This document shows, piece by piece, positions 46,985 through 59,882 of a DNA stretch of 64,000 nt (positions are counted from its first letter, which is position 1; the number at the start of each line of letters is the position of its first letter). Source of the stretch: Macrotrachela quadricornifera (Eukaryota; Rotifera; Eurotatoria; Philodinida; Philodinidae); contig JAJEKB010016749.1 of NCBI GenBank assembly GCA_022393335.1, forward strand, positions 1 through 64,000, in the 5' to 3' direction. The position numbers were made by a program, and so were the translations under genes. The notes beneath the pieces are model-generated. The model was not told the DNA's origin. It made no database searches and saw only the letters and a program-made list of their open reading frames with translations.

Positions 46985-47883
46985 GATTGGGCCAGAAGTC
47001 CTGACTCGATTTGTATAATAAATTTTTTTATAGTAAAATCCGTGGCTGAAAACATGTTTCTATGGAGCGGAAATGAAGTAAAAGACGCTCTACAAAATGG
47101 CTTTTGATTGACCTTGGTAGCTCTTCTAGTAGGAAAGTTACAGGGTTTCAAATGTGCTTTACAAAAAAGAAAATTTAACCGGGAACTCAGTTAAGATATT
47201 TGTACTTTAACTCCTGTTTATTAGATGACTTAGAACAAATTCTTTTTCAGACAGAAGCGCCGTCAAATTCTCTACAAAATTATACTTAATCTTTAATTTC
47301 AGAACTTCAATCGAGGAAACTGAACAAATTATATGTGAGACGAAAAAAATGAAAACTTTGTAAATTTGCTGTTTTTTTCGATTTCAACTTTCTTTTCTTC
47401 CACTATGTCCGTAAAAAAGCTTAGCAAAAGTGAGAACTCAGTTTGTGGGTAGTACTTTTAAATGTACTCTTTCTCGTGATATGTAGAAAAAATTTATTAG
47501 AATAGATGGATTACTCAAGAACCAAGTCTCATTCATCGGTCAAAAGTCGAAAGCTCATGTTTAAGACAGGAAATTCAGTCAGAAACGGAAAACCAATGCA
47601 AAATAAACCCGATCGAAAAACCTTTCATTTTGATGAAATTATGAAGCTTTTACTGAAATCAACATCACGTTCACTGAGTTCACGGTTAATTTTTCTTTTT
47701 TGTCAAGCACATTTCAAAGTCTGTGACTTTCTTACTAGAGGAGCTACCAAGGTCAATCGAAAGCTATTTTGTAGAGCGTCTTTTGATGCATCTCTTCCTC
47801 ATAGAAACATATTTTCAGCTACGAGTTTTACTATAAAAAAATTTATTGTACAAATCGAGTCAGGACTTCTGACCCACCCTTTA
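46985..47883. mobile_element. Inverted-repeat element next to the piggyBac MITE
   Basis: The left arm (46,985 to about 47,210) and right arm (about 47,650-47,883) are reverse complements: cagaagtcctgactcgattt, gacgctctacaaaa and ctaccaaggtcaatc complements. The 130-residue plus-strand frame in the right half has no known domain and overlaps the repeat arm, so I do not call it a gene. Confidence 0.7.
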
Positions 47884-49709
47884 TTTCTATATTTGTAATC
47901 TTGGAAATAAAAATCTTGCGGAGAATTACCCCAGTAGAACAGGCAAGCTTTTTACCCTTCTATAATAATGATTCTGTTCTTCAAATTCCAGGCCGAGCAT
48001 TACAACGAACGTAAACAACGGTTTGCGTTCGTGCACGCTAATGTAGATAGCCGTATAACGCTGTGTAGTATACGACAAAATATGAATGTCATATACGATG
48101 AAAAATGGGTGGTAACACGATTGTGTCATACCATGATACAATCGTAAACACCAACGTTTACGGTCGTATTTCGAAGTAAATCGCTGTATTTCAATCAAGA
48201 CAATACTACTCCTGCCATAAAGGTAGAAATCGAGAACGATTAATCTAAACGTTCTCCCCATGCTTCCCAAATGCGTTGGTAGCCATAAAAGACTTATGCA
48301 GCTCAAAAAGGGCTTTCAAAGCCCGTTAACTACTATTTCACAGTAATTTTATCAGAATTGCTCCAGAATTTCACTAAAATAATACTTGATTTTCATCAGC
48401 ATGTCACAGGGATAAGTGAGTCTGAGTTATGACTCGGATTCGAAAATTTGAGAACGTTGACTCGACTGTGTGACTCGAGTCAATAATTAAAAACCGTTTG
48501 ATTTAGTCTTTAAAAAAACTTATCGTTTGTAAGATTAAATTCCCCCTTATGTATAACTTTCTTCCTAATTGAATACATGTCATTCGAAAAATTCTTCAAG
48601 AGCTTTTTTAACCTCGATATTCATATGCCGGAAATGATCGCCTAAGCATACTACAGAATATGTGTACTTATTCACTATTTCGCCTTGACTAGTTTTTGAA
48701 CGGTATATAATCATGTGAGTCAGCTGCACACGAGAGAAGTTGTTATGACTTTGAAGTCGACACTTTAATCAATGACGATAGATCTGCACTTCATTTAAAA
48801 TACGCTTTACCTAAGCGATGATTGCTTTGACTAAGAATGAACTAGTTACTTTCATATCTTTAAAGTATAATAAGACATTTATTTGAATCTTAATAAATAA
48901 ATTTTTCTTATAAATCGATTTAAAGTCAACATCTTCTCTATAAAAAAAAATGATTTCTTTTTACTGTGGAATCAAACTGTGTGCTTACTGATCAGAAAAA
49001 ATTGCATTTCAAGATTACTTAGTATTTCGACTATAACGTCGTTATTTGTCAATGAAGTTCAGAAAGTTTTTTTTATCAAAATGATCAGTGAGAGAAGCTC
49101 TAAAAAACATCTCATCTGAAAGGAAACTATTTTGAATACTTTGCGTCTTTTTTAGTTAACTTCTCATGAAGGTATTTACTAAAAACTTCTAGTTTGAAAG
49201 TAGTACTTCTTGAACAAATCGATTGTGTCATATCTCACAAAATAATGAAAACTATTTAAGATAATAAAAATATCTACATTTTGTAGAGAATTTCACGAGG
49301 AATCTTTCTATAAAAAAAAATTAATTTTCTAAGCTGAATTATAAGTGAGAAATATGCAAAATATTGAGAGGTTCATTTATTATGGAACACCCGTTAGATA
49401 TCGCTTAAAGAAAAGCTATGATGAATGTTTTGATTACTATCATTATCAGATCGGAACACCATTGATTTATTCTTCTCTTGAATAGTTGAAGAAAAATAAG
49501 AATTGAAATTTTTTCTTTTACCGTTTATCAATCAACACTCTGTGCTCTATACAGAAGTTTAAGGTTATGATTTATGTATACTGTGTATTCAAAAATGTAC
49601 GCTACTTACGAATTGTAATTAAGTCAAGCACTGTTGATTCTATTTATCTTTTCGGAGATATCGTGTTTTGTTTATGATATACTAAATACTATATAAATTT
49701 GTTTATTAT
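47884..49709. other. Intergenic sequence, weak inverted structure only
   Basis: 47,990-48,180 has cgtaaac/gtttacg motifs in both orientations, loosely like the ends of the element at 24.5 kb and like 62,140-62,210. No gene is seen on either strand. Confidence 0.4.
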
Positions 49710-50082
49710 CAAGGGAATAAGTGCAGGCATCCATCACCTAAGAGTAGCCTCAGATGCTGAAGTGCTCATACATATTTGAAATTAAGATGAAAGCTATGTG
49801 TGAGAGTCGTACTATTTCAATTTCCTGCGATCTAGTCACGTATCATAATGTTCAGTTTCTTTCTGGACCTAGACGTCCCATGCACGAAAAAATGTAACTC
49901 AACAAATTCGAAAAATAGTCTTGCTTTCATTGAAAAACCTTAAATTGAAATAGTACGATTCTCACTCATAGCTGTCACATAAATTTCCAGTCTAATTTCA
50001 TATATATATGAGCACTACAGCACCTGCAGATGCCGATAAGTGCTAAGGTGCTGTCGGCATCTAATCTGCACTTTCTCTCTTG
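49710..50082. mobile_element. Foldback MITE of about 370 bp
   Basis: Arms of about 150 bp (ends aagtgcag / ctgcactt; shared block gtactatttcaattt) are imperfect reverse complements. There is no coding capacity. Confidence 0.65.
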
Positions 50083-51946
50083 TTTATTACAAATATTAGA
50101 AAGTTCAAAGAATAACCGAATATTGATTAATTCTTTTTATTCTAGTGTAAGAAGATGTAAATATGTAACAGTTAATTTTTCAAATGATTTATATATTAAT
50201 TATTAAAATTCGAAATAGAAATTCTTATAGAAGAAGGATCAACTGTTCACAGAGAGAACTGAATCCCATCTAGCTTCTTCTGGATATGTCATTACTATCA
50301 ATTAGTCCATTTTTCTCATGGACAGATACAATAGGTCTATTTTAAAATACGTTGAGAACATCTATTTAATATATACTTATTTATTGCATTTTTGAAGAGA
50401 AAAGAAAATATTCATTTGAAGCACACAGAAAATAATCGAGACGTCTTTTGAATTATGAAGAATACGCTCGTTATTTTGGTAAATTTTTGAGATAAATTTT
50501 ATTATCTTAGTTTTTAAAATCATAAAATACTATAGAAAATCTAATAAATTTTTTTTCTGCAATTTCCTACGTATTGCACAGAAAAAGCCTTTTATATAAT
50601 CTACATACGAATGGAATGTATAATAAAATAATTAATCACAAGATGCACATAAAATAGAAGTTTTTCTCGGATATTTTTAATTGAATATTTTTTTCTTTTG
50701 ATTTTCTATTACGAAATTTAAATTTCATAAATCAGTCATTTATCAGAAGAATTTTTTTTCAAAGTACGGAGCTCATTTATTAGAGGAAATTCAACTTTCC
50801 GATTACATAAACACTCTTCTTGTTTATATATAAAGTAGATAGCGAATAAATTCTTTTTTTTATAATGAACTAAAATTAAAAAAGATACTAATCTCATATA
50901 CTTTATATTTTTATTCTACAATCATTTATTAAAAAAAATTATTTACTTAGAAATTCTTGACATTTTAGCATTACATTGACTTTTATTAATTGTTTTTATA
51001 AAACTACTTGAGTGGAATGGTGAATGAATTTTATTTGATTTCAAAAACATTTAGATATAACTTCCGAAGAGCTTGTATGTTAATAATTGTGTAAATGAAC
51101 TATTGTATCATTTTTTTTCTTTTTTTTCCTATGGATGAAATGTTAAAGATGTGGTTATGTGGATTGTGAAGTGAAGGGAATGTGATAGGCTTTTGAATAT
51201 TTTTTTTCTCTTTCGTCCTTCTTTTTCTTAATCATTTTGTATGTGAGTGCGTCGATCAATTGTTAACCTTTATGAAACAAAAAATTGAATCGGATGATTT
51301 TTTAAAAAAAATGAAAACTAATGTATTTTGTTATTGATTAATACAGATATTCATTGCTACAATAATTCTTGCCTGATTTTAGCTCTTTCATTGGTTTATT
51401 TTCTAGTAGAAAAAAAGAGCGAAGGAACTAAATAAGAGAGAGAGAGAGAAATACATTTTTAGTTTGTTTTCTTTTATTTCTTTTTATAAAAATAGAATAA
51501 ATAATCAGTTTATTAAGTCATTAATTGGATACTCGTTAAAATCAACCTCGAAGTAATTCATGAATTATTATTTTATGCTTTCATATTTTCTTCTCGTTTG
51601 ATGTTGGTTACTTCGATTTTTATTCAATTTTCTTTTTGTGTCTTTTACTCTTTCCTCCTCCCTTTTCTTTTTGTATGCCAATATTTTTCTCATTGCTTCA
51701 GAGTGTCATAAATAAATTGTATGTGCAAACAAAAAAAAATTACCATTTTTTCTGTATTATATATGTTCGTGAACGAGTTGTCTATAGTCTTTACACAACC
51801 TTCATCTCCATCATTTTTTGCTCGTTCTTTACTCTCTTTCACTCGATATGTTTGTCACTTTTTAGGTTTCTATCTTTTTTTTTTCTTCTTATTTCTCTTG
51901 TGTCACACAGACGACTAAACGACAGCAGAATACGAAACATTACATC
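50083..51946. other. Long A+T-rich intergenic stretch
   Basis: Contains a (ag)n microsatellite at about 51,438-51,450. Phe/Leu-rich frames near 51,640-51,960 are products of the T-rich strand. This stretch presumably includes the promoter and 5' UTR of the cysteine-rich gene, but I cannot define them. Confidence 0.4.
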
Positions 51947-52864
51947 ATGCAATTGGCATTGAAAATAGTAAAATATTCTTTCGTATTTATAATCATTTTT
52001 ATAAAGGCAATTACATCACAATCGTATCCATGCTCATGCTCATGTTGTATAGGTGTAAACTGCCAGCCTGTTTCTCTGCCCTCTGTCAATGCTTATTACT
52101 GCTCGACAGATAGTTGTCTTCAAGCGTGTAGTACTCAGTACTATCAATGTCGACAACTATCTCCTAATGGACAGGCCAATGCTCAGTGTTCATCAACAAC
52201 AGGTGGTCCATATAGTTGTCAATGTAATTGTTGTAACACCGGAAGTTCATCTTGTACACCTACCCTTATTGGATATACAACTGCTTATTCGTGTGATTCA
52301 GGGTCATGTAGTATTTCATGTGCCGTAAAATATCCATCGGTATGCATATCGAATCAAAATGGACAAACGCAAGGTACATGTTTAGGATTAACGACTACAG
52401 TAGCGACCACCACCGTCGTTACTCCCTGGCTCGGAAACGGTTGTTCGTGTTATTGTTGTCAAACTGCCAATTGCGTACCTTTCACTATTGTAGCTAACAC
52501 TTCGGCATCAGTATGTTCTACAATTGCTTGTACACAACAATGTCAAGCTAAATTTCCTGTATTATGTCCTACTTCATCAATTTTGGGTGGAAGTCAAGGT
52601 ATATGTACGAATTCAATGAGTGGAAATCTTCGATGTCAGTGTAATTGTTGTGGTCGTAATGGTTGTGTAAATTATAATGTATACACAAATGGAGCTTGTT
52701 CAACATGCTCAACGTTGTGTCAACAACAAACACAGTGTTTTAATGCCTATTCAGGCACATATACTTGCGGCAGTAATTCAACGGCACTTGCACAATTCTC
52801 TTTGTTTAATTGGAAATTATTTTTAATCTTATCCTCGACTCATTTGTTTAATTTGTTCGAATAA
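51947..52864 (+). CDS. Cysteine-rich four-repeat secreted protein, probably GPI-anchored
   Basis: 305 residues, one exon. Residues 1-24 form a signal peptide (hydrophobic core FVFIIIFIKAI). Four tandem modules of about 50-65 residues follow, starting at about residues 28, 93, 167 and 229. Each opens with a C-x-C-x-C-C signature (PCSCSCC, SCQCNCC, GCSCYCC, RCQCNCC), then has a Cys around 4-6 residues on and further conserved Cys including a C-x(2-4)-C pair, giving a likely disulfide-rich fold. A Thr-rich linker (TTTVATTTVVT) sits between modules 2 and 3. The C-terminus has GSNST, then a hydrophobic tail (LFLILSSTHLFNLF) ending at the stop, typical of a GPI-anchor signal. No known domain name fits. 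Function is unknown; an extracellular matrix or cell-surface role is a guess. An aataaa lies at 52,933. Confidence 0.8.
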   Translation: MQLALKIVKYSFVFIIIFIKAITSQSYPCSCSCCIGVNCQPVSLPSVNAYYCSTDSCLQACSTQYYQCRQLSPNGQANAQCSSTTGGPYSCQCNCCNTGSSSCTPTLIGYTTAYSCDSGSCSISCAVKYPSVCISNQNGQTQGTCLGLTTTVATTTVVTPWLGNGCSCYCCQTANCVPFTIVANTSASVCSTIACTQQCQAKFPVLCPTSSILGGSQGICTNSMSGNLRCQCNCCGRNGCVNYNVYTNGACSTCSTLCQQQTQCFNAYSGTYTCGSNSTALAQFSLFNWKLFLILSSTHLFNLFE

Positions 52865-53895
52865 TTAAATACTTTAATCAATACATTTTCATACATAACA
52901 TTGACATTTCATTTTAAAATGTGTATGTATAAAATAAAAAATAGTTATTAATTAATAGTTTTACAAGTGTTTTCATTTGATAATTTTCTTAAATTTATGT
53001 GTATAGAACAATAGATTTCATTTTGAAACAAATCTTTTCAATACTGTTTCATTGATGTTGCCATTATTCCCAGCTGACGCTTAAGGCAAGAAAGAATGAA
53101 TATACACAATAAGAAGAATGAGAGAAATAAAAATTGGCAAGTCTCATTATGATTGGTAAATACTTTCTCTTGTTTCTGATTTTGAAAACAACAATCTAAT
53201 CTTACACTCTTCATGAATTATTCTTATGAAATTAAAATCAGTCAAAATTGTCGATTAGGTATAATGGATTGTACGTTTGTTTTTCGATTATTCTGCCAAC
53301 GTTTTGTCTTTTATACTCTAATATTAAATATAATAATCTTATATCGATGAATCTTTTTGGAAAAGTCGAAAAATATTTCAATAAACTATAAGTAAATAAA
53401 AACAAAGAAATGAGATGATTTTTCAAAGTAAATTTCATTATAAGACAATTTGGAATTTTATTTATTCTCAAAATCTTGAGGGTGTTGAAATCAATAATCG
53501 AAACTTTCTTGTATTTTTAAAAAATATTTGTGTCCTATCGATCTCCTATGATCAATTAAAATCATGTGGTCAAATGGAAAATCGGAATCAACATGATATG
53601 CATAAGCAAACGGTATGTTAAATTTATCTGATCTTTATTGTAGCATATCAATTGAAGAATTTGTAAAGGTAAAGTGTCGTTGAGCAGCTTTCTATTGATG
53701 AGGACCGATAAACAATTATTGCAATTATTCACTCTTACTTCAAGTTCAGTTGGTTATCTCGAACGGAGATTTGAGCTGCTTTCATAAAGAGTAAGAATAC
53801 TTATGAAGTATGAATACCATTTTTCAAGTAAATAAGATTTAAGAATTAGAGATTCGTGTGTGTTACGTGAATTTAATAATAATAAATGAGAATAA
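52865..53895. other. Intergenic sequence, nothing recognised
   Basis: A+T-rich; short frames only. Confidence 0.4.
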
Positions 53896-54158
53896 TTTTC
53901 ATATTATTTTCTGCTATTGTAGCTGTATCATATGTTCATTTCTATCAGATTTACACCAATAGATATTTTTACAGGAGAATTATTGAAAATAAACAAGATC
54001 TGACATGAAGATGGTGTTTACTTGTTACTAACAACAGTACCACCTCTATGATTTTGTGGACTATCGATGGCTCTTCAATAATAAAAATGATCAATCTTGT
54101 AAATCTTATACAAGTGAACACATGATACAACTACGATAGCAGAAAATAACATGAAAAT
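53896..54158. mobile_element. MITE with inverted ends of about 60 bp
   Basis: The left end ttttcatattattttctgct and right end match as reverse complements with a few changes, continuing through gtagctgtatcat to agatttac. 263 bp, no coding sequence. Confidence 0.7.
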
Positions 54159-55177
54159 GGAAGTTTATCTCTTTTATTTTTGTAGATCTAATTGATTTAT
54201 GAAGGTCTCCTCAGAATAGAATAGTTTTAAATTGATTCTTAGAGAGGGCATTCAAATATTTTACCTCGTCAGAGCTCTTATTCTCCAAGATCCCTACCCT
54301 TTCGAAGATTCTGAGAGTTAAAAAAATTTGTTGCCATTTGTAAAGAAGCTTGGTGTGTCAATCAATAGTGGATCATGTACTGATTTGTACGATATAAAAA
54401 CTTATTTTATATGATGGAGTTTTTATAATAATTTCTGCACAAATAATTATCAAACAGCTGCCTTTATAAAACATAAAAACTAGCTAAATTAATAGTCATT
54501 GATAGAGCAGCTTCTGTAATAGTCGATTAGAATTTGTATCAAAAGGTTCATATCCGCACTAGAGAAGGTTTTTCTTCGGATCAAATTCAAAAAGTCAATA
54601 TTCTGAGAATTGTTGCTTATAGCTGCAGATCAATAGTATTTAGCTGAAAAGCCTGACCACACGGCAAAGGAAGAATCTAGAATCTGTAAAACCCCACTAT
54701 ATCGTTTAACGCAACTAAGAATGATATATGAGCTAACGGAATCAGAGTGGAGCACCTGGGAATGATTCTTCGTTAGCTTTCGAAGTGAAAGAGAACTATG
54801 CGAATTGCATACGAAATTATGAGAAAATGAAAAAAAATGATAGTCATCAATATTTTAACCTTCGAAGTAAAGGAAAAAAGAGACATATACATTATTATTA
54901 CACTTGTTCTGCTCAATAGAGAACAAATTAATTTCTCTTATACATCGAGTCATTGAAGAAGACACATTTTCGAATCGAATAGTTTGTTGGGTGGTTCATG
55001 ATTCAATGAAACAGAACGTGTTTACTATATTGATAGATGGTGCTTGAATTTTAACTGCTTTATTTGATTTATTTATTTCGAAAATATTTTTGAAGCATAA
55101 ATAGAAAAAAATGTTCATGCGCTGTTCCAGTATAATATTGTCAAGCTAAAAAACATAAATATTTATCTTTTCTTTTT
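54159..55177. other. Intergenic sequence, nothing recognised
   Basis: Sequence 3' of the protease gene; no further feature could be supported. Confidence 0.4.
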
Positions 55178-56630
55178 CTATTCCCACTCATCTTCATTAT
55201 CACTCTCGTCCTCTTCTTCAACTTCTTCAATATCACCATCATTATCATCTTCATCTTCTTCCTCTTCGTCTTCGTCTTCTAGATAATTAACATCGTCATC
55301 TTCCTCCCAAACATCTTGTCCCATATCTTCAACAGCCAACTTTTTCACTGTCCAGGCAAGATTGCACAATGAAGTATTCGCCACATAGTCGTATGGTATA
55401 TAACAATAGCCTTTGTCGCCCTAATAAAAATGAAAGATACAATGAATATGAACCTTATTAATCAGAAGACTGACCCAATCGTCTCCCCACGAATTTCGAA
55501 CAATAAAAGCTTTTGACGTATCACTGTAGCCAGCTGCTAAGACAGCATGTCTAAAAATAGAATTTTCATAGTATATTTCAGTTCTATTCTATAGTAACTA
55601 TAAAATGAGGTAACTCAAGTCTTAGAGATTACAAGTACTGGAATCTTAACATATTATACTGCAATTATACTTACCTTCCATGTTTTGATCGGCTGATTTC
55701 CGATTGTTTTGGCATAGGAACGATTCCTTTTTCTAGTGCTTTGTCAAATGAATCGTATAAATTGAGACTCATGATAATGGGAAAACCTTGAGCAAGACAA
55801 CTCTTCATCTCATGTAAATTAATATCGACTTCAAGTGCTTCAGTGATAGTGTAATCTTCAGCTGCGGCATAACATTGTTTACTTGGTTTGTAATTGACTT
55901 TTTTGATATCATATGGCCATAATGATTCAAGGCAAACACCTAACTCTTCCATTGTCTCAATTGCACCGGCAATAGTGGACCCTTCATCGGTCACTTTAGG
56001 ATTTCCGTTGGCATCCTTAGTTCGAGTGTTGTAATAAATAAAGAGACGACTTACGTCGAGTTGACGACCTGTAGCTTTATGGTTCAAGTATTCATATGCT
56101 CCAGCCATGGCATTTGCTGTACTGAAAAAAAAACCCACTAATTTTAAAATCTTTCTTAGCTTGAAAATTTATCACACGCGCCAGAGAAACCATCGTTGCT
56201 TACTAGTAAAATTGGCATCAACATGGTTATGCTTACATAATCCTGCTTATTCGATGAAGCAATTTTCTTATCTAATTCAGCGTATATGTCTTACGTCGAA
56301 CACGACTTACCAACTACTGATGTCAGATTGATCTTCAATTTGTGTCATCCATGGACGAAGATCAACTTTTGATGGTAGTTGTGAAAGGCCATATTTAATG
56401 TGTTTTGAAAAGTCTTTGTGCAGACACTTTTTGGCAGGCTTTCGACTTGTTTCTAGATCACCATTTAGTCGAAAGCGTTTATTGGTTTTTTTATCATGTA
56501 AGAAGATTTTTTGAATTATTGGTGCTTTGCCCTGTCGGTCGTTAGTTACCGTCGGCCACCTACGCAATACACAGAAAACAATTTATCCATTGGACTGACA
56601 ACACTTCGCAGATACTTACCTGTATGCCAT
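55178..56630 (-). CDS. Papain-family (C1A-like) cysteine protease with acidic tail, at least five exons
   Basis: Predicted cysteine endopeptidase. Minus-strand exons: 56,630-56,620 (may extend upstream); 56,559-56,311; 56,121-55,675; 55,550-55,475; 55,420-55,178. Phases agree and give about 341 residues from the ATG at 56,630. A short pro-region leads to LPSKVDLRPWMTQIEDQ, with the oxyanion Gln. The catalytic Cys codon is split by an intron (tg at 56,312-56,311, t at 56,121), giving ISSC-TANAMAGAYEYL. The catalytic His is in RHAVLAAGYSD and the Asn in VRNSWGDDWG. A tail of roughly 45 residues after the core is almost all Asp/Glu, which is unusual for this family. No signal peptide is visible from this start; the frame stays open further upstream, so a 5' exon may be missing. 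The protein could be lysosomal, secreted or cytosolic. Confidence 0.88.
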
Positions 56631-56639
56631 TGAAGAGTA

Positions 56640-57443
56640 TGGTTCAAGCTCGTTTGATCGATAGCTACTCAAGAATAAAAGAGAAACAACGTACAATAAT
56701 GTCAGTGGTCTATGTGGATGGGAAAGAACGTTACATCTACCGTCCTATAGATGTCTTTTCATCGACTTAAAATATATTACATGCTCTCCTGAAATAAATT
56801 TCGATGATCTCCCTCACAGTCGTATGCTCTAATCAAGTAATAAGTTCTACTTTAAAAAAAATATATCATTTGAATCATTTAAACTAAATACAGATGATAT
56901 AATAGTAGTTACTATTAAATAACGTTTTAAATTGATTTGAGCAAAAGACAACCGAATGTATTTACTAGCTGTGAATCCAGAAGAATGCAAAAAAAAGTAA
57001 ATCAACATGCAAAGAGCGCATATTTTATCTCTCGTTTATTGCAATGATTATTGATGCGTAAATCGTTTTTCTTTCATCTTAACAAAAAAAATAAGCAAGA
57101 ACGCAGATAAAAGTGTCGATGCATAGGGCTTTTTCTAATTATCCCTATAATGAATGTTACCTGTCGATGATTTATGTGGAGAAAAGAGGGCAGATACATC
57201 ATTCAGGTATTTTACATTAAAGAGACATCCTTTATTGATCGAGAATATTTTGATTTTTATCTTTATTTTTTTTCTGATCTATATACAGAGACTGTAAAGA
57301 AGTATTACCATTTCTAGTATTTGTGTTATAAAAACTTAGATTATTCGTATGATGTTCGTGGGAATGAAATTTTTGTCCTTCATAGACTGAAAAAAGTTCT
57401 TATAAATCTAGGAAAAAATCAAGGATAGATCCTTACAATTGAA
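56640..57443. other. Intergenic sequence, probable upstream region of the protease
   Basis: The minus-strand frame before the protease ATG remains open to about 56,690, and an acceptor-like site lies near 56,667. No certain exon or promoter is seen. Confidence 0.35.
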
Positions 57444-59112
57444 TTGTTTGCCATACCAGTTGATTTGATTAGCTATATTCGAGTCAAACTATCACTCTCA
57501 ATAAGAAACCATCAAATTAAAAATAAGAGCTGCTAATGAGGAGCCTCGATCAAGATAATCAAATTTTAAGGTATTGAAAATTTAGATACATAAGAGCAAC
57601 ACAATTTTCCGCAGTATTGCGCAAGATTTGATGTTTCTTAACAGTTCAGCAATATATGAATGAGACATAATAGGCTTCTTGTAAAAACAGTAACTACTAG
57701 TAGAAACCGTTTCACTTTAGAAGAAATGAAAACTATTGTTGAATGGATTGATCAACATCCATATTATACTATTGCTACTATTTTGTATAGATTTCGAAAA
57801 ATTAAATACATTCAGAGAGTATATTAGTCGAAACGACTTAAGCTTTAAAAAACTAAACAAAATCTAGGATTTCATGTCAAACGAATTTTATATTAATTGA
57901 GATACCTTCAAGGCAAGTGAATCATTTATCAACATGTTCAAGAAGAAAAATTTGTACTTTAAATAGTATGTATTAACCAGGTTCAAATTCATTATATTTA
58001 TCTAAATATAATATATTTTAGATACTCGAAATTGGATTGAAAGCAAAAGATCATTAATTTCAGCATATACTCCACGTGAAGTTCTAAATTGTGCTTATCG
58101 TTCGTTACAACAGAAGTAGCTATTAAAAAGAAATATAATATTACTCACTCGTATACAGTTCAACCTGTTAGCTCAGCTGTCAGTTACTTGTTAAATAGGC
58201 TTTTACTAATTCTTCACGAAAAACAAAATGAATTTGATACTAGAATGTCGAAGGACTTATTCGTACCGTCAAATGTAGTTGTACGAACCTCTATCTTTAG
58301 GAAAAGTAATATTGAAAATCATCGTATTTTCTTAAAAGATGTTCTTGTGCCTGTTATCCGCACAGAATCCCTTCTTTTTCTCGACTGTTCGAAAACGATC
58401 GATCATATTCAACCACAAAGCTTATCCTTATTTCGTTCGTGCAAATTCATTCATAAGAAAATTTAACATTACACTCACATTAATCGCACAGAGATCAGTA
58501 CTTTATAAATATACAATCTGTTATTCATAATCAATTATCTGCTCCACCATTCAAAAATCTAATAAAATCAGAACTTATAAAAGGCTAGGATAATTCACGA
58601 AACAATTGAAGCAGTTGAAAAACCAAAGGATATTCGTTTCAAATTCTACGATCTCTATTGTTCAATGAATAATTATGTAAATCAAACACTTTCGATTTGT
58701 GCTTGACTCAGACAACATTATTATTATCATCTGATTGAGAAAATTCATATTCATTTCTAGCATAGTATAATGAAGATACGTTGAACTTATTATTTTCGAT
58801 TTAAATAAGAACAGATGGATTAAAAACGCTTAGCTATGATGAACAGAAGCTTCTTTTTCTCATTCATGTATTAATGAACTACCAGAAAACACCAAATCTT
58901 GCGCAAACCTGCATAAAAAATAGTTAATACTACGAAAAAATTGAATTCGAAAAATTCGATTATTCTTATATATCAAAATTTTCAATACCTTAAAATTTAA
59001 ATATCTCGATCCAGATTCGCTATTGGCAAGTTCATATTTTTAATTTAGTAGCTTCTCGTTGAGGGTGGTAATTTGACTCGAATATAATTAATCCAATCAA
59101 CTGACATGACAA
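57444..59112. mobile_element. Decayed DNA transposon with about 200-bp TIRs
   Basis: The left end (57,444 to about 57,640) and right end (about 58,880-59,112) are imperfect inverted repeats. They share cagttgatt, tatattcgagtcaaa, attttaaggtattgaaaatt and gcgcaagattt. Inside are remnants of one plus-strand transposase gene (57,710-58,570). The element is old and broken. Confidence 0.75.
57710..58570 (+). pseudogene. Broken DDE-type transposase remnant
   Basis: Translated pieces in several frames fall in the order expected for a transposase. An N-terminal helical segment (RFTLEEMKTIVEWIDQHPYY, about 57,714) comes first. Next is THSYTVQPVSSAV (about 58,142), a segment with MSKDLFVPSNVVVRTS and FLKDVLVPV (58,240-58,350), and a core strand ESLLFLDCS (about 58,365). 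Last is LSAPPFKNLIKSELIKG (58,530-58,590). The pattern resembles a family of pogo/Tc-like DDE transposases I recall as frequent in rotifers and some insects. Stops and frameshifts are many and the middle is missing. Naming rests on memory of the family pattern, not on a search. Confidence 0.55.
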
Positions 59113-59882
59113 CCTATTCCATTGTTAGTATTTATGTACGATTTAATACTCTATTTTTTTCATGTTGAACGTTTACTGAAATTCATTCGCACATGTTCTT
59201 CATTATGCATTCATCCCCTCATATTGTATTTTCTTTTGTCTTATATATATATATAATTGTTCAGTCATAGCAGAAATAGATGAAAAGTTAAAGATTCAGA
59301 TTCCATCAGCAGTTTGTTTCGTTGAAGGAAATAATTAATGCCGCAAACTGAGTATTCTAAAGATTTCTGACAAGTTTATTATACGACATTATTGAATGTG
59401 GAAAGTTTTTGGAAATTCGTCGAGATTGTTCAAATTGCAAGCAGAAAATGACATGTCATTTTTACAGATATAAATAATCGTTCGGAATAATATACAATCT
59501 TCAATGGATCTTCATTGAGATCTTCTACAAGTAGAACCCAAAATTTTGGAAGTAATGATATTAGTCATTGATGAAAGTAGATGGTTTTAAAACAATCTCA
59601 TTTTCTTTTGTTTATTGTCTTACGCATTTCTGTCGTGTCGAGAAGTGGAGTATACAAAGCAAAATTCTGTTTTGTATCAAGGAAATGAGGCTCAGTTTAT
59701 TTTCTACTTAAACAATATGCTTTCTTATTTTATTTTTATATTTATTTAAATAGAATTTATCATGCATCTTTATTCTTCTTATTCAGAAAAAAAAATTATT
59801 ACGAATTGATTTAAATTTAAATATCACTTTATATATATCTTGTTTTACATATAGGATAATAATGTCAAATAATTGTTTGAAA
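59113..59882. other. Intergenic sequence, nothing recognised
   Basis: A+T-rich sequence 3' of the BTB-like gene. A reverse-strand aataaa (59,741-59,746) may be its polyadenylation signal. Confidence 0.4.

Noticed and set aside
47506..47898. 130-codon plus-strand frame
   Set aside because: It overlaps the right arm of an inverted-repeat element and has no recognisable domain.
51636..51962. Phe/Leu-rich frame before the cysteine-rich gene
   Set aside because: T-rich strand composition gives hydrophobic translations by chance; it overlaps the true gene start in another frame.
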